From Ectobacillus funiculus (GTDB lineage: Bacteria > Bacillota > Bacilli > Bacillales > Bacillaceae_G): DNA of 64,000 nt. Below the pieces are notes generated by a model. The model was not told the DNA's origin and ran no database searches. It was given only the letters and a program-made list of their open reading frames with translations. Each line of letters begins with the position of its first letter. The first letter of the stretch is position 1. Shown one piece after another: positions 42,455-50,902 of the stretch. Made by a program: the position numbers and the translations under genes. The DNA lies in NCBI RefSeq assembly GCF_042429435.1, contig NZ_JBHMAF010000034.1; one strand, given 5' to 3'.

Positions 42455-44208
42455 ACAATCTCATTTCCCATCAGTTAGTTAAGTATTTGGAGGACAGAGG
42501 AGTTGAACACATTTTTGGTCTTTGCGGGCATACAAATATTGCGGTTTTAACTGCCTTGGAAAACAGCTCAATCAAATTTGTCAATGTCAGACACGAACAA
42601 ATCTCCGCTCATATGGCTGATGGATATGCGAGAGCGAAAAAACAAACTTCTGTTTTATTAAGTCATTTAGGGCCTGGCCTAACCAATGCTGCTACAGGGG
42701 TTGCCAATGCAGCTTTAGATTCTATTCCAATGGTTGTGATTGCCGGGGATGTTCCAAGTCACTACTACGGTAAACATCCACATCAGGAAGTCAACCTACA
42801 TGCGGATGCTTCGCAGTATGAAATTTATCGTCCATTTGTTAAGCGTGCATGGCGCGTAGATCGTCCGGATTTATTCCCGGAAATTATGGAGAAGGCCTTC
42901 CAGCTGGCGGAAAGCGGAAATCCGGGACCAGTTTTAGTATCTGTACCAATGGATATCTTCTCGAAGGAAGTGGATCCGGCGTTATTTGAGAAGCTAAACC
43001 ACAATACGAAAGCGCTTCATAAGCCTTCGATTGATGATGCTACAGCGAAAAAAATCATTCAGGCCCTTGTGAATGCCCAAAATCCTCTCTTCTATGTGGG
43101 TGGAGGGATTATGCTAGCAGATGCAGCGCAAGAGCTGAGAGAACTTGTTAATCATTTGAGTATTCCGGTTGCCCATTCGCTTATGGGAAAAGGTGCCGTT
43201 TCTGATGACCATCCATTCACATTAGGAATGACAGGCTTCTGGGGAACGAAGTTTATTAATAATAAATGTAAAGAAGCGGACTATATCTTTGCGTTAGGCA
43301 CTCGCTTTGCCGAAGCCGACAGCAGTTCATGGGAGTCAGAATATACCTTTAACTTCCCGTCGACGAAATTAATTCAAATTGACATCGATCCAAGCGAAAT
43401 CGGCCGGAACTATCCAGTCGAAATCGGGGTGGTCGCGGATTTAAAACAAGCATTAACTGTTCTGAATCGTGTGGCAAAAGAATTGGTACCAGAAGGCTTG
43501 CAAAATGAGGAGCTTAAACAAGAAATTGCTGCATATCGAGAAGAATTCAAAAACAGCAATCAAAAATTTATTACCGACAACTCTTTCCCAATGCAGCCTC
43601 AGCGCATTTTAGAAGAAGTTCGTGAAGTCCTTCCAAAGGATGCGTACATTACAACAGATGTAGGCTGGAATAAAAACGGGGTGGGACAGCAGTTCCCGAT
43701 TTATGAAGCAGGCAGCATTTTAACGCCTGGCGGTTTCGCCACAATGGGATTTGGCGCTCCGGCAGCCTTAGGGGCAAAAATTGCGCAGCCGGATAAAGTA
43801 GTGGTTTCGTTGGTAGGCGACGGTGGTTTTGGACAAAATCCTGCCTTGCTTGCAACAGCGGCTGAGGAAAATATCCCGGTTGTGTGGATCATCATGAATA
43901 ATTATGCGTTCGGTACGATTGCCGGCCTGCAAAAAGCCCATTACGGCACAACTCTTGGGACATTGTTTGAAAAAGACGGCAAACCTTATTCTCCTGACTA
44001 TGCAGCTATCGCAAGAGCTTACGGCGTGGAAGGAATTAAAATCGAAGCGGCGGAGGAATTTAAGCCTGCTTTACAACGGGCCATTGCGTCCAATAAACCG
44101 GTCGTTATCGATGTTGCGATGCTAAACAACCCGGTACCAACTGCTGGACACTGGAACATCATGGATATTTATTCTCCAGGTAAGAAGGTTCACCACGTAT
44201 CTGTTTAA
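42451..44208 (+). CDS. Acetolactate synthase-like thiamine pyrophosphate enzyme
   Basis: The 585-residue three-domain ThDP enzyme has the catalytic Glu in NVRHEQISAHMADGYARA, LGPGLTNAATGVANAALDS, and the ThDP-Mg motif GDGGFGQNPALLATAAEEN...NN (about 452-480). The family includes acetolactate synthase, benzoylformate decarboxylase, glyoxylate carboligase, sulfoacetaldehyde acetyltransferase and the ring hydrolase IolD. No small ALS subunit is present and the context is catabolic, so branched-chain synthesis is unlikely. ATG follows AAGGAGGAAC. Paired with the TIM-barrel gene after it, it recalls the IolD/IolE pair. Confidence 0.85.
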   Translation: MNNLISHQLVKYLEDRGVEHIFGLCGHTNIAVLTALENSSIKFVNVRHEQISAHMADGYARAKKQTSVLLSHLGPGLTNAATGVANAALDSIPMVVIAGDVPSHYYGKHPHQEVNLHADASQYEIYRPFVKRAWRVDRPDLFPEIMEKAFQLAESGNPGPVLVSVPMDIFSKEVDPALFEKLNHNTKALHKPSIDDATAKKIIQALVNAQNPLFYVGGGIMLADAAQELRELVNHLSIPVAHSLMGKGAVSDDHPFTLGMTGFWGTKFINNKCKEADYIFALGTRFAEADSSSWESEYTFNFPSTKLIQIDIDPSEIGRNYPVEIGVVADLKQALTVLNRVAKELVPEGLQNEELKQEIAAYREEFKNSNQKFITDNSFPMQPQRILEEVREVLPKDAYITTDVGWNKNGVGQQFPIYEAGSILTPGGFATMGFGAPAALGAKIAQPDKVVVSLVGDGGFGQNPALLATAAEENIPVVWIIMNNYAFGTIAGLQKAHYGTTLGTLFEKDGKPYSPDYAAIARAYGVEGIKIEAAEEFKPALQRAIASNKPVVIDVAMLNNPVPTAGHWNIMDIYSPGKKVHHVSV

Positions 44209-44246
44209 AGCTAAAAAGCACTATATGATTGGAGGAATAAAAGAAG

Positions 44247-45071
44247 ATGACCAAACAATTCTCCCTAGCCCATCTTACAGTGCTTGGTTGTACACCACCA
44301 GAGATGGCTTACCTTGCCGCAAGAGCTGGCTATGATTTCATCAGCCTCAGACCCATTTATATGGGTCTGCCGGGCGAGCCGAACTATGCGTTAGCCGAGA
44401 ATAAACAGATGATGCGGGAAACAAAAGCTGCACTTGCTGAAACGGGAGTGAAGCTTCTTGACATCGAACTGGCACGGATTTGTGCGGACGTTGATCCAAA
44501 GAAATATGTACCTGCTATGGAAGCAGCTGCTGAACTCGGCGGACGCCATGTTCTTAGCAGTATCTGGACGAACGATCGCAATTTGTATATGGAGCGTTTT
44601 ATTGAGCTTTGCGAGCTAGCTAAACCATTTGGGCTGACAATTGAACTAGAGTATGTTCCGATTGCGAGTGTAACCAATCTTGCGGGAACTCTTGATGTTC
44701 TTCGTACCGCAAACCAGGAAAACGCTGGCCTGATGATCGATATCCATCATTTCCATCGCGCAGGAGATAAGGCCGAGGATTTGGACGCGGTGCCGCGCGA
44801 ATGGTTCCGTTTCCTTCATCTTTGCGATGCACCTGCGGAAATTCCAACCTCAAAAGAAGAGATGACCAAAATTCTTCGCGAGGCACGTTTGTATATAGGA
44901 GAAGGCGGCATTGATATTGCGAGTATCGTGAATCGGCTTCCTGAGATTCCTTACTCAATTGAGCTGCCCCACGACAAACGCGCTCAGGAACTAGGGTATG
45001 AGGAACATGCACGACGTTGCCTGCAGACTGCGAAGACGTATCTTGAGGCTTACTCGTTTCACATGTGTTAG
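44247..45071 (+). CDS. Xylose isomerase-like TIM barrel protein
   Basis: The 274-residue AP-endonuclease-family-2 barrel has likely metal ligands in TIELEYVP (Glu), LMIDIHHFHRAGD (Asp, His), RFLHLCDAP (His) and YSIELPHD (Glu). Relatives include IolE, hydroxypyruvate isomerase and 3-dehydroshikimate dehydratase. A dehydroquinase-like gene follows directly, so a dehydroshikimate dehydratase-like or cyclitol dehydratase activity is an attractive guess, not shown by a diagnostic motif. ATG follows TTGGAGGAAT, 38 bp after the TPP enzyme. Confidence 0.8.
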   Translation: MTKQFSLAHLTVLGCTPPEMAYLAARAGYDFISLRPIYMGLPGEPNYALAENKQMMRETKAALAETGVKLLDIELARICADVDPKKYVPAMEAAAELGGRHVLSSIWTNDRNLYMERFIELCELAKPFGLTIELEYVPIASVTNLAGTLDVLRTANQENAGLMIDIHHFHRAGDKAEDLDAVPREWFRFLHLCDAPAEIPTSKEEMTKILREARLYIGEGGIDIASIVNRLPEIPYSIELPHDKRAQELGYEEHARRCLQTAKTYLEAYSFHMC

Positions 45072-45307
45072 TAAACGTACATGGACTTCGAGAACGCAGA
45101 TTCATTTCGCAAAGGCCTGATGAATCTAAATAAAGGCTACTTCTATAGATAGATAATATTAACTGAACGCCTAGAAACATGCTGCGTGGCATCAGGTGGA
45201 AGTTATGTTGAGCTATAAGATAGCGCTTACTTGTATTCGTAAGATATTTGCTTAGTGCCATAGGATGGTGGAAATCTCCATTCTATTAAAACAAAGGAGG
45301 AGATCAT

Positions 45308-45745
45308 ATGAAAAAGATTCTGATGCTGCACGGAATCAATCACAACATGTTTGGGAAGAGGGATCCTGTGCAATATGGTACGATCACTCTTGATCAGATC
45401 AACGAGCGCCTAAATGAACTGGCAAATGAGCTAGATGTTGAGATAGAAAGCTTTCAGACCAATCATGAAGGCGAGATGTGCGAAAGAATTCATCAAGCCT
45501 TTTTAGAGAATAAGGATGCCGTGATTATTAATGCCGGTGCATGGACCCATTATAGCTATGGCTTGCGTGATGCCCTTGCGATTCTCACGGTACCAATTAT
45601 TGAGATTCATATGTCTAATATTCATGCAAGAGAAGAGTTTCGACATCATTCAGTTTTTGCAGATATTGCAAAGGGGCAAATCTGCGGATTTGGAGTCGAA
45701 AGCTACCTCCTTGGCCTAAGAGCTGCCGTAGCGGCAATCGAATAG
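45308..45745 (+). CDS. Type II 3-dehydroquinate dehydratase-like protein (divergent)
   Basis: The 145-residue protein is full length for AroQ. Catalytic positions are kept: Arg18 and Tyr23 in GKRDPVQYG, the Asn in IINAGAWTHYS, and the His in EIHMSNIHAREEFRHHS. The first loop differs: HGINHNMFG replaces the usual NGPNLNLLG, and GAW replaces GAY. This suggests either a catabolic dehydroquinase, as in fungal quinate use, or a changed substrate. ATG follows AGGAGGAGATC. It lies 236 bp after the TIM-barrel gene; that gap shows no supported gene. Confidence 0.82.
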   Translation: MKKILMLHGINHNMFGKRDPVQYGTITLDQINERLNELANELDVEIESFQTNHEGEMCERIHQAFLENKDAVIINAGAWTHYSYGLRDALAILTVPIIEIHMSNIHAREEFRHHSVFADIAKGQICGFGVESYLLGLRAAVAAIE

Positions 45746-45788
45746 CAGTTGGATAGCGATGACATGTTCAGTCCAGGAGGAGAATTTG

Positions 45789-45905
45789 ATGATCTGTCTG
45801 GGTTATTATGATGCTATAGCCTTCAAGGATAGCTGTCTAACGATTAAGAACAATGAGATGAGGAGCTTTCCTTATCTCATCCCAATATTTAAAAATAACA
45901 CATGA
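45789..45905 (+). CDS. Possible small ORF, 38 residues
   Basis: ATG at 45789 has a good AGGAGGAG site. The product begins MICLGYYDAIAFKDSCLTIK and is not recognisable. It could be a real small gene or the remnant of a larger one. Confidence 0.3.
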   Translation: MICLGYYDAIAFKDSCLTIKNNEMRSFPYLIPIFKNNT

Positions 45906-45946
45906 GGCAGGAACAGCGTATTGTTTAGTAGTAATTCCGAACAGAA

Positions 45947-45962
45947 ATGAAAGCGCATACTT
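45947..45962 (+). promoter_or_regulatory. cre-like site before the MFS gene
   Basis: ATGAAAGCGCATACTT differs from the cre consensus at one position. It lies 42 bp before the transporter start. Confidence 0.45.
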
Positions 45963-46003
45963 ATGGGTGGATGGATAAAACATTCGAATAAATGGGGGAA
46001 AGT

Positions 46004-47299
46004 ATGAAAAAACATCGTTGGTCAATTGTAATCTTAATTGCTCTTGGTGTGGTCGTGAACTATTTCGATCGAATCAATATGTCGATCGCAATGCCGTTAT
46101 TACAAAAGGAATTTTCTTTGACAGCAGGTCAGATGGGGATTTTCTTATCTGCCTTTGCTTGGTCGTACGCTCTTCTTCAACTCCCTATCGGGCCTTTATT
46201 GGACAAGATCGGAGTGAAATGGATAACGCGGGTGGCTACGGTTATCTGGGCAGGAGCTTGCCTTTTAACCGCAGTGGCTAATGGATGGGGATTAATTATC
46301 TTATCCAGGGTCTTATTGGGTGTGGGAGAGGCTCCATTTTTCCCGTCTGCTGCCAAGGCAGTTAGTCAATGGGTTCCGCGAAATGAACGAGGGAGGGCCA
46401 TCGCTACCTATGATTCGCAGTCTAAGCTTTCCAATGCAATTGGTGCTCCGATACTAGCCTTGGTCGTGACTGAATGGGGATGGCGCGGCGGCTTTTTGGT
46501 AACTGCTATTCTCAGTTTGGTCTATGCCGTTGTGTTTTGGATATGGTACCGTGAACCGCATGAAGATAAACGTTTGACGAAAGAAGAATATCAATATATT
46601 ACCGAAGGCGGTTCACAAAGTTCAAAAGAAGCTTCAGGCAGTACAATGAAAAACATGCGTTACTTATTAACAAAACGAAAAGTGTGGGCAGTCTTTATTG
46701 GATTTGCATCCTATGGATATTCATGGTTTTTATTCCTCACCTGGCTTCCAGGGTACCTTGCAACAGAAATGGGCATGTCAATATTGAAATCTGGATGGTA
46801 CTCGGCGATTCCATGGATTGTTGGTACAATCACAGAGCTTGTCATTGGTGGCTGGCTCGTGGATCGTCTCATCAATAAAGGCTACAATCGAACGCGCGTA
46901 TGCAAAACATTTTTAGTCACGGGGATGATTTTCGGCCTATCAATCATTGGTGCAGCGTTCACTCATAGTGTAAATATGGCTGTATTTTGGATTTCACTGG
47001 CTCTTGGTGGTCTTGTAGTTACGTCGGCGGTTGCCTATAGCATCCCAACCTTTATTGCGCCTAAGGGAAGTGTGGGAACATTGACAGGACTTTTAACCTT
47101 TGGAAACAATTCGATGGCAATTATAGCGCCAATTACTACGGGATTTATCGTTCAGGCCACTGGCTCTTTTATGTATGCGTTCCTATTAGCAGCAGCCTTT
47201 CTTATCGCTGGGATTTTGAGCTATACGTTCCTGCTGACAGATCTAGAGCCAATTGAAAGTGCTGACCCAGAGTCACGTCAGAATGAGTTAATTTCATAA
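46004..47299 (+). CDS. MFS transporter, anion:cation symporter (ACS) type
   Basis: The 431-residue protein has 12 predicted helices. NYFDRINMSIAMPLLQKEF, the motif-A-like PLLDKIGVKWITR and GVGEAPFFPSAAKAVSQWVP are hallmarks of ACS-family importers of organic acids (hexuronates, glucarate, phthalate, 4-hydroxyphenylacetate). The start at 46004 is preceded by GGGGGAAAG; the ATG at 45992 is in that site. It probably imports the acidic substrate of this cluster and has its own cre-like site. Confidence 0.88.
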   Translation: MKKHRWSIVILIALGVVVNYFDRINMSIAMPLLQKEFSLTAGQMGIFLSAFAWSYALLQLPIGPLLDKIGVKWITRVATVIWAGACLLTAVANGWGLIILSRVLLGVGEAPFFPSAAKAVSQWVPRNERGRAIATYDSQSKLSNAIGAPILALVVTEWGWRGGFLVTAILSLVYAVVFWIWYREPHEDKRLTKEEYQYITEGGSQSSKEASGSTMKNMRYLLTKRKVWAVFIGFASYGYSWFLFLTWLPGYLATEMGMSILKSGWYSAIPWIVGTITELVIGGWLVDRLINKGYNRTRVCKTFLVTGMIFGLSIIGAAFTHSVNMAVFWISLALGGLVVTSAVAYSIPTFIAPKGSVGTLTGLLTFGNNSMAIIAPITTGFIVQATGSFMYAFLLAAAFLIAGILSYTFLLTDLEPIESADPESRQNELIS

Positions 47300-47365
47300 A
47301 GGATTCAGTCGCAATAAGCCCTTGGCTATTGTAACGAATAACAAAAGAAAGGGGGGACTTACTCT

Positions 47366-47752
47366 ATGAAGAAAACTGAACCGGGAATGAGCCCTTTTTG
47401 GGATTATATTGGGATGGAAGAGCAAGTAATTGAAGAAGGGTATGCTGAGTTAAGGATAAATATAACACCCAACCTACACCAAAGGAGAGGCTCCGTTCAT
47501 GGAGGAGTTCTTGCCTCCCTTATTGATGGTGCTGTCGGTTCTGCCGTACGTTCTACACTATCACAGGATCAGGTCTCGACCACAGTTGAGCTGAAAATCA
47601 ACTATCTTCGTCCCGCCAAAGGAAGCTATTTGATTGCTAAAGCTAAACTTTCTCATCGAGGAAGAACTCTGGCAGTAGGACAGGCCGAGATAGTAAATCC
47701 GGATGGGAAATTAGTGGCAATGGGGACTGCTACCTATATGATTTTATCCTGA
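47366..47752 (+). CDS. PaaI-family hotdog thioesterase
   Basis: The 128-residue hotdog-fold protein has HQRRGSVHGGVLASLIDGAV, in which the HGG loop and the Asp on the central helix form the active site, and the closing strand AVGQAEIVNPDGKLVAMGTA. PaaI-type thioesterases hydrolyse aromatic and short acyl-CoA esters, often as a relief valve for trapped CoA in catabolic operons. ATG follows AGAAAGGGGGG, 66 bp after the MFS gene. Confidence 0.88.
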   Translation: MKKTEPGMSPFWDYIGMEEQVIEEGYAELRINITPNLHQRRGSVHGGVLASLIDGAVGSAVRSTLSQDQVSTTVELKINYLRPAKGSYLIAKAKLSHRGRTLAVGQAEIVNPDGKLVAMGTATYMILS

Positions 47753-47810
47753 TCAAGTTTACTGAAGAATGTAGTTTTGAATACCGGGCTCATTTTGGGC
47801 TAGAACCAAT

Positions 47811-47847
47811 GAAGAACTCCCATCTTCTAATAAGCTAGGAGTTCTTC
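47811..47847 (+). terminator. Hairpin after the thioesterase
   Basis: GAAGAACTCC (47811-47820) and GGAGTTCTTC (47838-47847) pair perfectly; few Ts follow. Confidence 0.5.
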
Positions 47848-48133
47848 GTTCATACAAGTCACTTTTACGAACATTATGAACGGATCGAACAATCCATAAG
47901 ACTTTGCTGAAAATGTGTGTATTTGCACTTTTATATTGCGATAATTGCATCTTGTTCAAGTTTTCACAAAGTGTTCAAATGTGATTGTAAACGCTGCCTA
48001 AATTCTGAGCTATAATAAAAGTGTAGTAACCGATATCTTAAAGCTGCATAGCTTCCTGTAACCTTTTATAAGTAGTCACTCATTTGAAGAGTGTTATCGA
48101 CACAGACCATTTGTTAGAAAGGAGATAAATAAA

Positions 48134-48316
48134 ATGATTCTAAAAGCATTAATAAAAAATCACTTGCTCACTATTAATTACTATAAAAATGGGTTGTTAC
48201 AAACATGTAAGGGCCGTGTTTGCAAGCTTGATCTGCATCAACAAACCCTTTCCTTAAAGGATGAACAGCAAAAGATCTTCTCCATTCGTTTATCTGGTAT
48301 TAAGGAAATTTATTAA
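48134..48316 (+). CDS. YolD-like small protein
   Basis: The 60-residue protein has LLTINYYKNGLLQTCKGRVC followed by LDLHQQTLSLKDEQQKIFSI and IKEIY, which resembles the C-terminal half of YolD-family proteins (about 110 residues, often beside UV-damage-repair polymerases). It starts with a good AAAGGAGATAAATAAA leader, so it is probably a complete short gene. No polymerase is adjacent. The assignment rests on a short pattern. Confidence 0.5.
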   Translation: MILKALIKNHLLTINYYKNGLLQTCKGRVCKLDLHQQTLSLKDEQQKIFSIRLSGIKEIY

Positions 48317-48436
48317 TTGGGTTTCTTTAGCTATTAGTAATGATACACAGACTTTGTCAGAGTATCTTGTATCTACCAACGAAGAGAGGGTTGCTCGAAG
48401 TGCAAAAACATGTTTTTGAGTTATACACCCTAAAGG

Positions 48437-48496
48437 AATCACCGTTTTCATTAATGCGTTGACTAGTCAATGAATTGATGAGAATGGTGATTTTTT
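48437..48496 (+). terminator. Terminator-like hairpin abutting repeat H
   Basis: AATCACCGTTTTCATTAAT pairs imperfectly with ATTGATGAGAATGGTGATT and is followed by TTTTT. A similar hairpin precedes repeat I. Confidence 0.55.
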
Positions 48497-48632
48497 ACAT
48501 TTTAAGAAAGGATAAATTTCTAACAGGAAGCCCATTCGACGTAGCGAGAAATTTTAGGAATAAAGTATAAGTGCAACTACGCATCTATCTTCGCCCAAGA
48601 GCGGGGCTCGCTAATCGGCGAGTTTTCTTTAT
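48497..48632. repeat. Dispersed repeat, copy H
   Basis: Full-length copy: ACATTTTAAGAAAGGATAAA at the left, GCAACTACGCATCTATCTTC in the middle, CGGCGAGTTTTCTTTATAAT at the right. Confidence 0.8.
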
Positions 48633-49284
48633 AATAAACGGAAGCTCTTCAGAATGTTTTGTTTGAATTGAAACAAAAATCTAAATTTTTGGTATACTAA
48701 TACTATTCGTCTAAGGAAGAAGCGGGATCGGTAGGAGGAAGAAAAATGTTATAAAAATAATGATAATCAACTAACAAAATAACAGCGCTTACAGGGAATA
48801 TTTAGTTGTTCGCTAAAATGAGGCCTATATAAAACTATAATAAAATACCTTATTGAAACATTTTTCTGCTTTCAGGACGTGCCGCAAAACGTATCTTCAT
48901 ATAGAAATGGTGTATAAAAAGTTCGCTTCCTAGCACCCTAAGATAGACTCGATTTAACCATAGTAAGGAAGACAGACTATTATTATGATGACGCAAATGA
49001 CAGATGTACATATACATATTTTGCAAACTTTCTTTTACCATACGGACAGTTTAGACCCAATGCAGGGAATTGTGTCAGATTGGTCGTCCTACTCTGCGCT
49101 GGAAAACGTTTCTAAAAGGCTTCTTTCTCAAGACATACTTTCATTTGTTTACGATGGGGCTTCAGCTAGGATCGTTGACTGTCATTGATGGTACAACTCT
49201 GCGCAGTAGTTTGATAAATATTTGTATTATTTAAATGAACCGGTATTTTGGAAAGCCTTTGCCGGTGGATAGGGGTTATTGGGA
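48633..49284. other. Intergenic region with no supported gene
   Basis: About 650 bp between repeat H and the second MFS gene. A 67-codon frame (48985-49188) has no convincing ribosome binding site and no recognisable product. A GTAGGAGGAAG site near 48730 leads only to ATG-TTA-stop. The region looks like decayed coding DNA. Confidence 0.4.
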
Positions 49285-50520
49285 ATGTATATAAAGACAG
49301 CACTAGGCATGTATATCAATTACTTTTTACTTGGTATGGTGAATATCATCCTTATTTCAAACATGACCTCATTAACGGGGCAGTGGAGTACGGACAGCGC
49401 CGGGATTAGTTATATTATTTCTGCGATTGGAATCGGGAAGTTACTTACCTATGCGCTGCTGGGCCGTTTATCGGATAAGCTTGGCAGAAAGCCGCTCGTT
49501 ATTGTGGGGGCTGTTGGATTGGCTATTTTCCTGGCTGGGATTCCGTTGGCGCCAAACTATCAAATTGCATTTGTACTTGCGATTTTGGCGGGTGTTTCCA
49601 ATTCAGCACTCGATGCAGGTACGTATCCAGGTTTAGTTGAGGTGTTTCCAACATCGTCCGGATCGGCCAGTGTAATGGTCAAAGCTTTTATGGCAGCTGG
49701 CACAGGACTTTTGCCGTTAATGATTTCGTTTATTGCAAGTAAAGGGATGTTTTACGGCTATGCTTTTTTTGTACCGGCTGCTGTTTATTTTCTAAATATG
49801 CTATTTCTGTTCACTGTTCCTTTTCCTAATCATCGAACAATCCGAACTCCCGAAGATGATCATGACGATGGAAGCAGCAAATTTCTCTCAGAGCCAATTT
49901 TTAAGAAAGAGGGGCTTGCCCTTGTGGTGATCGGTTTCACTTCTACTGGGCTATTTACTGTGGCCCAAATTTGGCTGCCGTCTTTTGGTCAGAAGGTGTT
50001 AGGGATGACGGAGGTTCACTCAATTAAATTGCTTAGCTACTACAGTATCGGGATGTTTGTGTCTGTCTTATCGTTAGCTGTACTATTGAAGAAATTCTTA
50101 CGCCCGGTTACAGTCCTTGTGATTTATCCTATCATTACATTTGTTTCAATTGTGACGGTTTTAACGATTAGATCAGTTGAAATCGTATCGGTAGCTTCAT
50201 TTTTCGTCGGTTTTTCAACAGCAGGTATTTTCCAATTATCAATTGCGACGATCACTGAACTGTTCTGGAGAAAGAAGGGAACCGTGACAGGGCTTCTTGC
50301 GACAGCGGGGGGACTTGCCTCTGTCGTGATGCCGCTTGTGACAGGTATGTTATCAAAAACTGGAAATCTTAAGATCATCTTTATTTTCGATGCATTTTTG
50401 TCTGTCATTGGTTTAGTGTGTGCGATAGTTGTTTTTTACCGTTATCGCAAATTAGTCAATGGCCATAATGAAAAAGAATTTAGCAAGAGTGATGAAAAAG
50501 GAATGAATAAGATATCTTAA
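49285..50520 (+). CDS. MFS transporter
   Basis: The 411-residue protein has 12 predicted helices with the MFS motif A GRLSDKLGRKPLVIVGAVG between helices 2 and 3 and a central charged loop (RTIRTPEDDHDDGSS). AGVSNSALDAGTYPGLVEVF and ITELFWRKKGTVTGLLATAG are typical of organic acid or sugar MFS carriers; substrate unknown. I prefer the ATG at 49285 (AGGGG nine bases upstream) to the TTG at 49279. It is isolated, between repeats H and I. Confidence 0.82.
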   Translation: MYIKTALGMYINYFLLGMVNIILISNMTSLTGQWSTDSAGISYIISAIGIGKLLTYALLGRLSDKLGRKPLVIVGAVGLAIFLAGIPLAPNYQIAFVLAILAGVSNSALDAGTYPGLVEVFPTSSGSASVMVKAFMAAGTGLLPLMISFIASKGMFYGYAFFVPAAVYFLNMLFLFTVPFPNHRTIRTPEDDHDDGSSKFLSEPIFKKEGLALVVIGFTSTGLFTVAQIWLPSFGQKVLGMTEVHSIKLLSYYSIGMFVSVLSLAVLLKKFLRPVTVLVIYPIITFVSIVTVLTIRSVEIVSVASFFVGFSTAGIFQLSIATITELFWRKKGTVTGLLATAGGLASVVMPLVTGMLSKTGNLKIIFIFDAFLSVIGLVCAIVVFYRYRKLVNGHNEKEFSKSDEKGMNKIS

Positions 50521-50600
50521 AGAGCGATTTTATTCAAGCTTTGACGTTCCAGAAGACAATCCTGGTCTGAAGCTTGTTCAAACAATTTTTGTCAAACGAG

Positions 50601-50661
50601 ATCATCATTTTCCCTAATTTGTTGAGTAAGCAATGAGTTAGAGAAAATGGTGATTTTTTTT
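50601..50661 (+). terminator. Terminator abutting repeat I
   Basis: ATCATCATTTTCCCTAA pairs with TTAGAGAAAATGGTGAT and is followed by T8. It closes the MFS transcript. Confidence 0.7.
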
Positions 50662-50742
50662 GTACTTTAAGAAAGTATACATTTCTAGCTAGAAGCCAAT
50701 TCGACGTAGTGAGAAATTTTAGCAATAAAGTATAAGAGCAAC
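50661..50742. repeat. Dispersed repeat, left-half copy I
   Basis: TGTACTTTAAGAAAGTATAC through TAGCAATAAAGTATAAGAGC; the right half is absent. Confidence 0.7.
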
Positions 50743-50902
50743 AGTTTGTCCCTGGCTATGTAGTTGACTCGCATATCCGTATATAGGGGTAGAGGCAAGG
50801 TGTCGTTTAAATCTCTTTTATTTTGTCCATAATGGTACACGAATAATTAGCTGAAATTGAAGTGTAACCTATGGATCTTATATAAAAAAAAGAGGGATGT
50901 AA

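Noticed and set aside
44620..45261. A 213-codon minus-strand frame over the TIM-barrel gene and the following gap
   Set aside because: Most of it is antisense to a well supported enzyme; the rest has no recognisable content or ribosome binding site.
47984..47999. cre-like sequence TTGTAAACGCTGCCTA before the YolD-like gene
   Set aside because: Three mismatches to the consensus, including the conserved CA near the end.
48756..48774. Possible Fur box (ATAATGATAATCA core)
   Set aside because: Only one half of the 19-bp consensus matches, no iron-related gene follows and the region is decayed.
48985..49188. A 67-codon ORF before the second MFS transporter
   Set aside because: No ribosome binding site, no recognisable domain and no conserved-looking pattern; probably random or decayed sequence.
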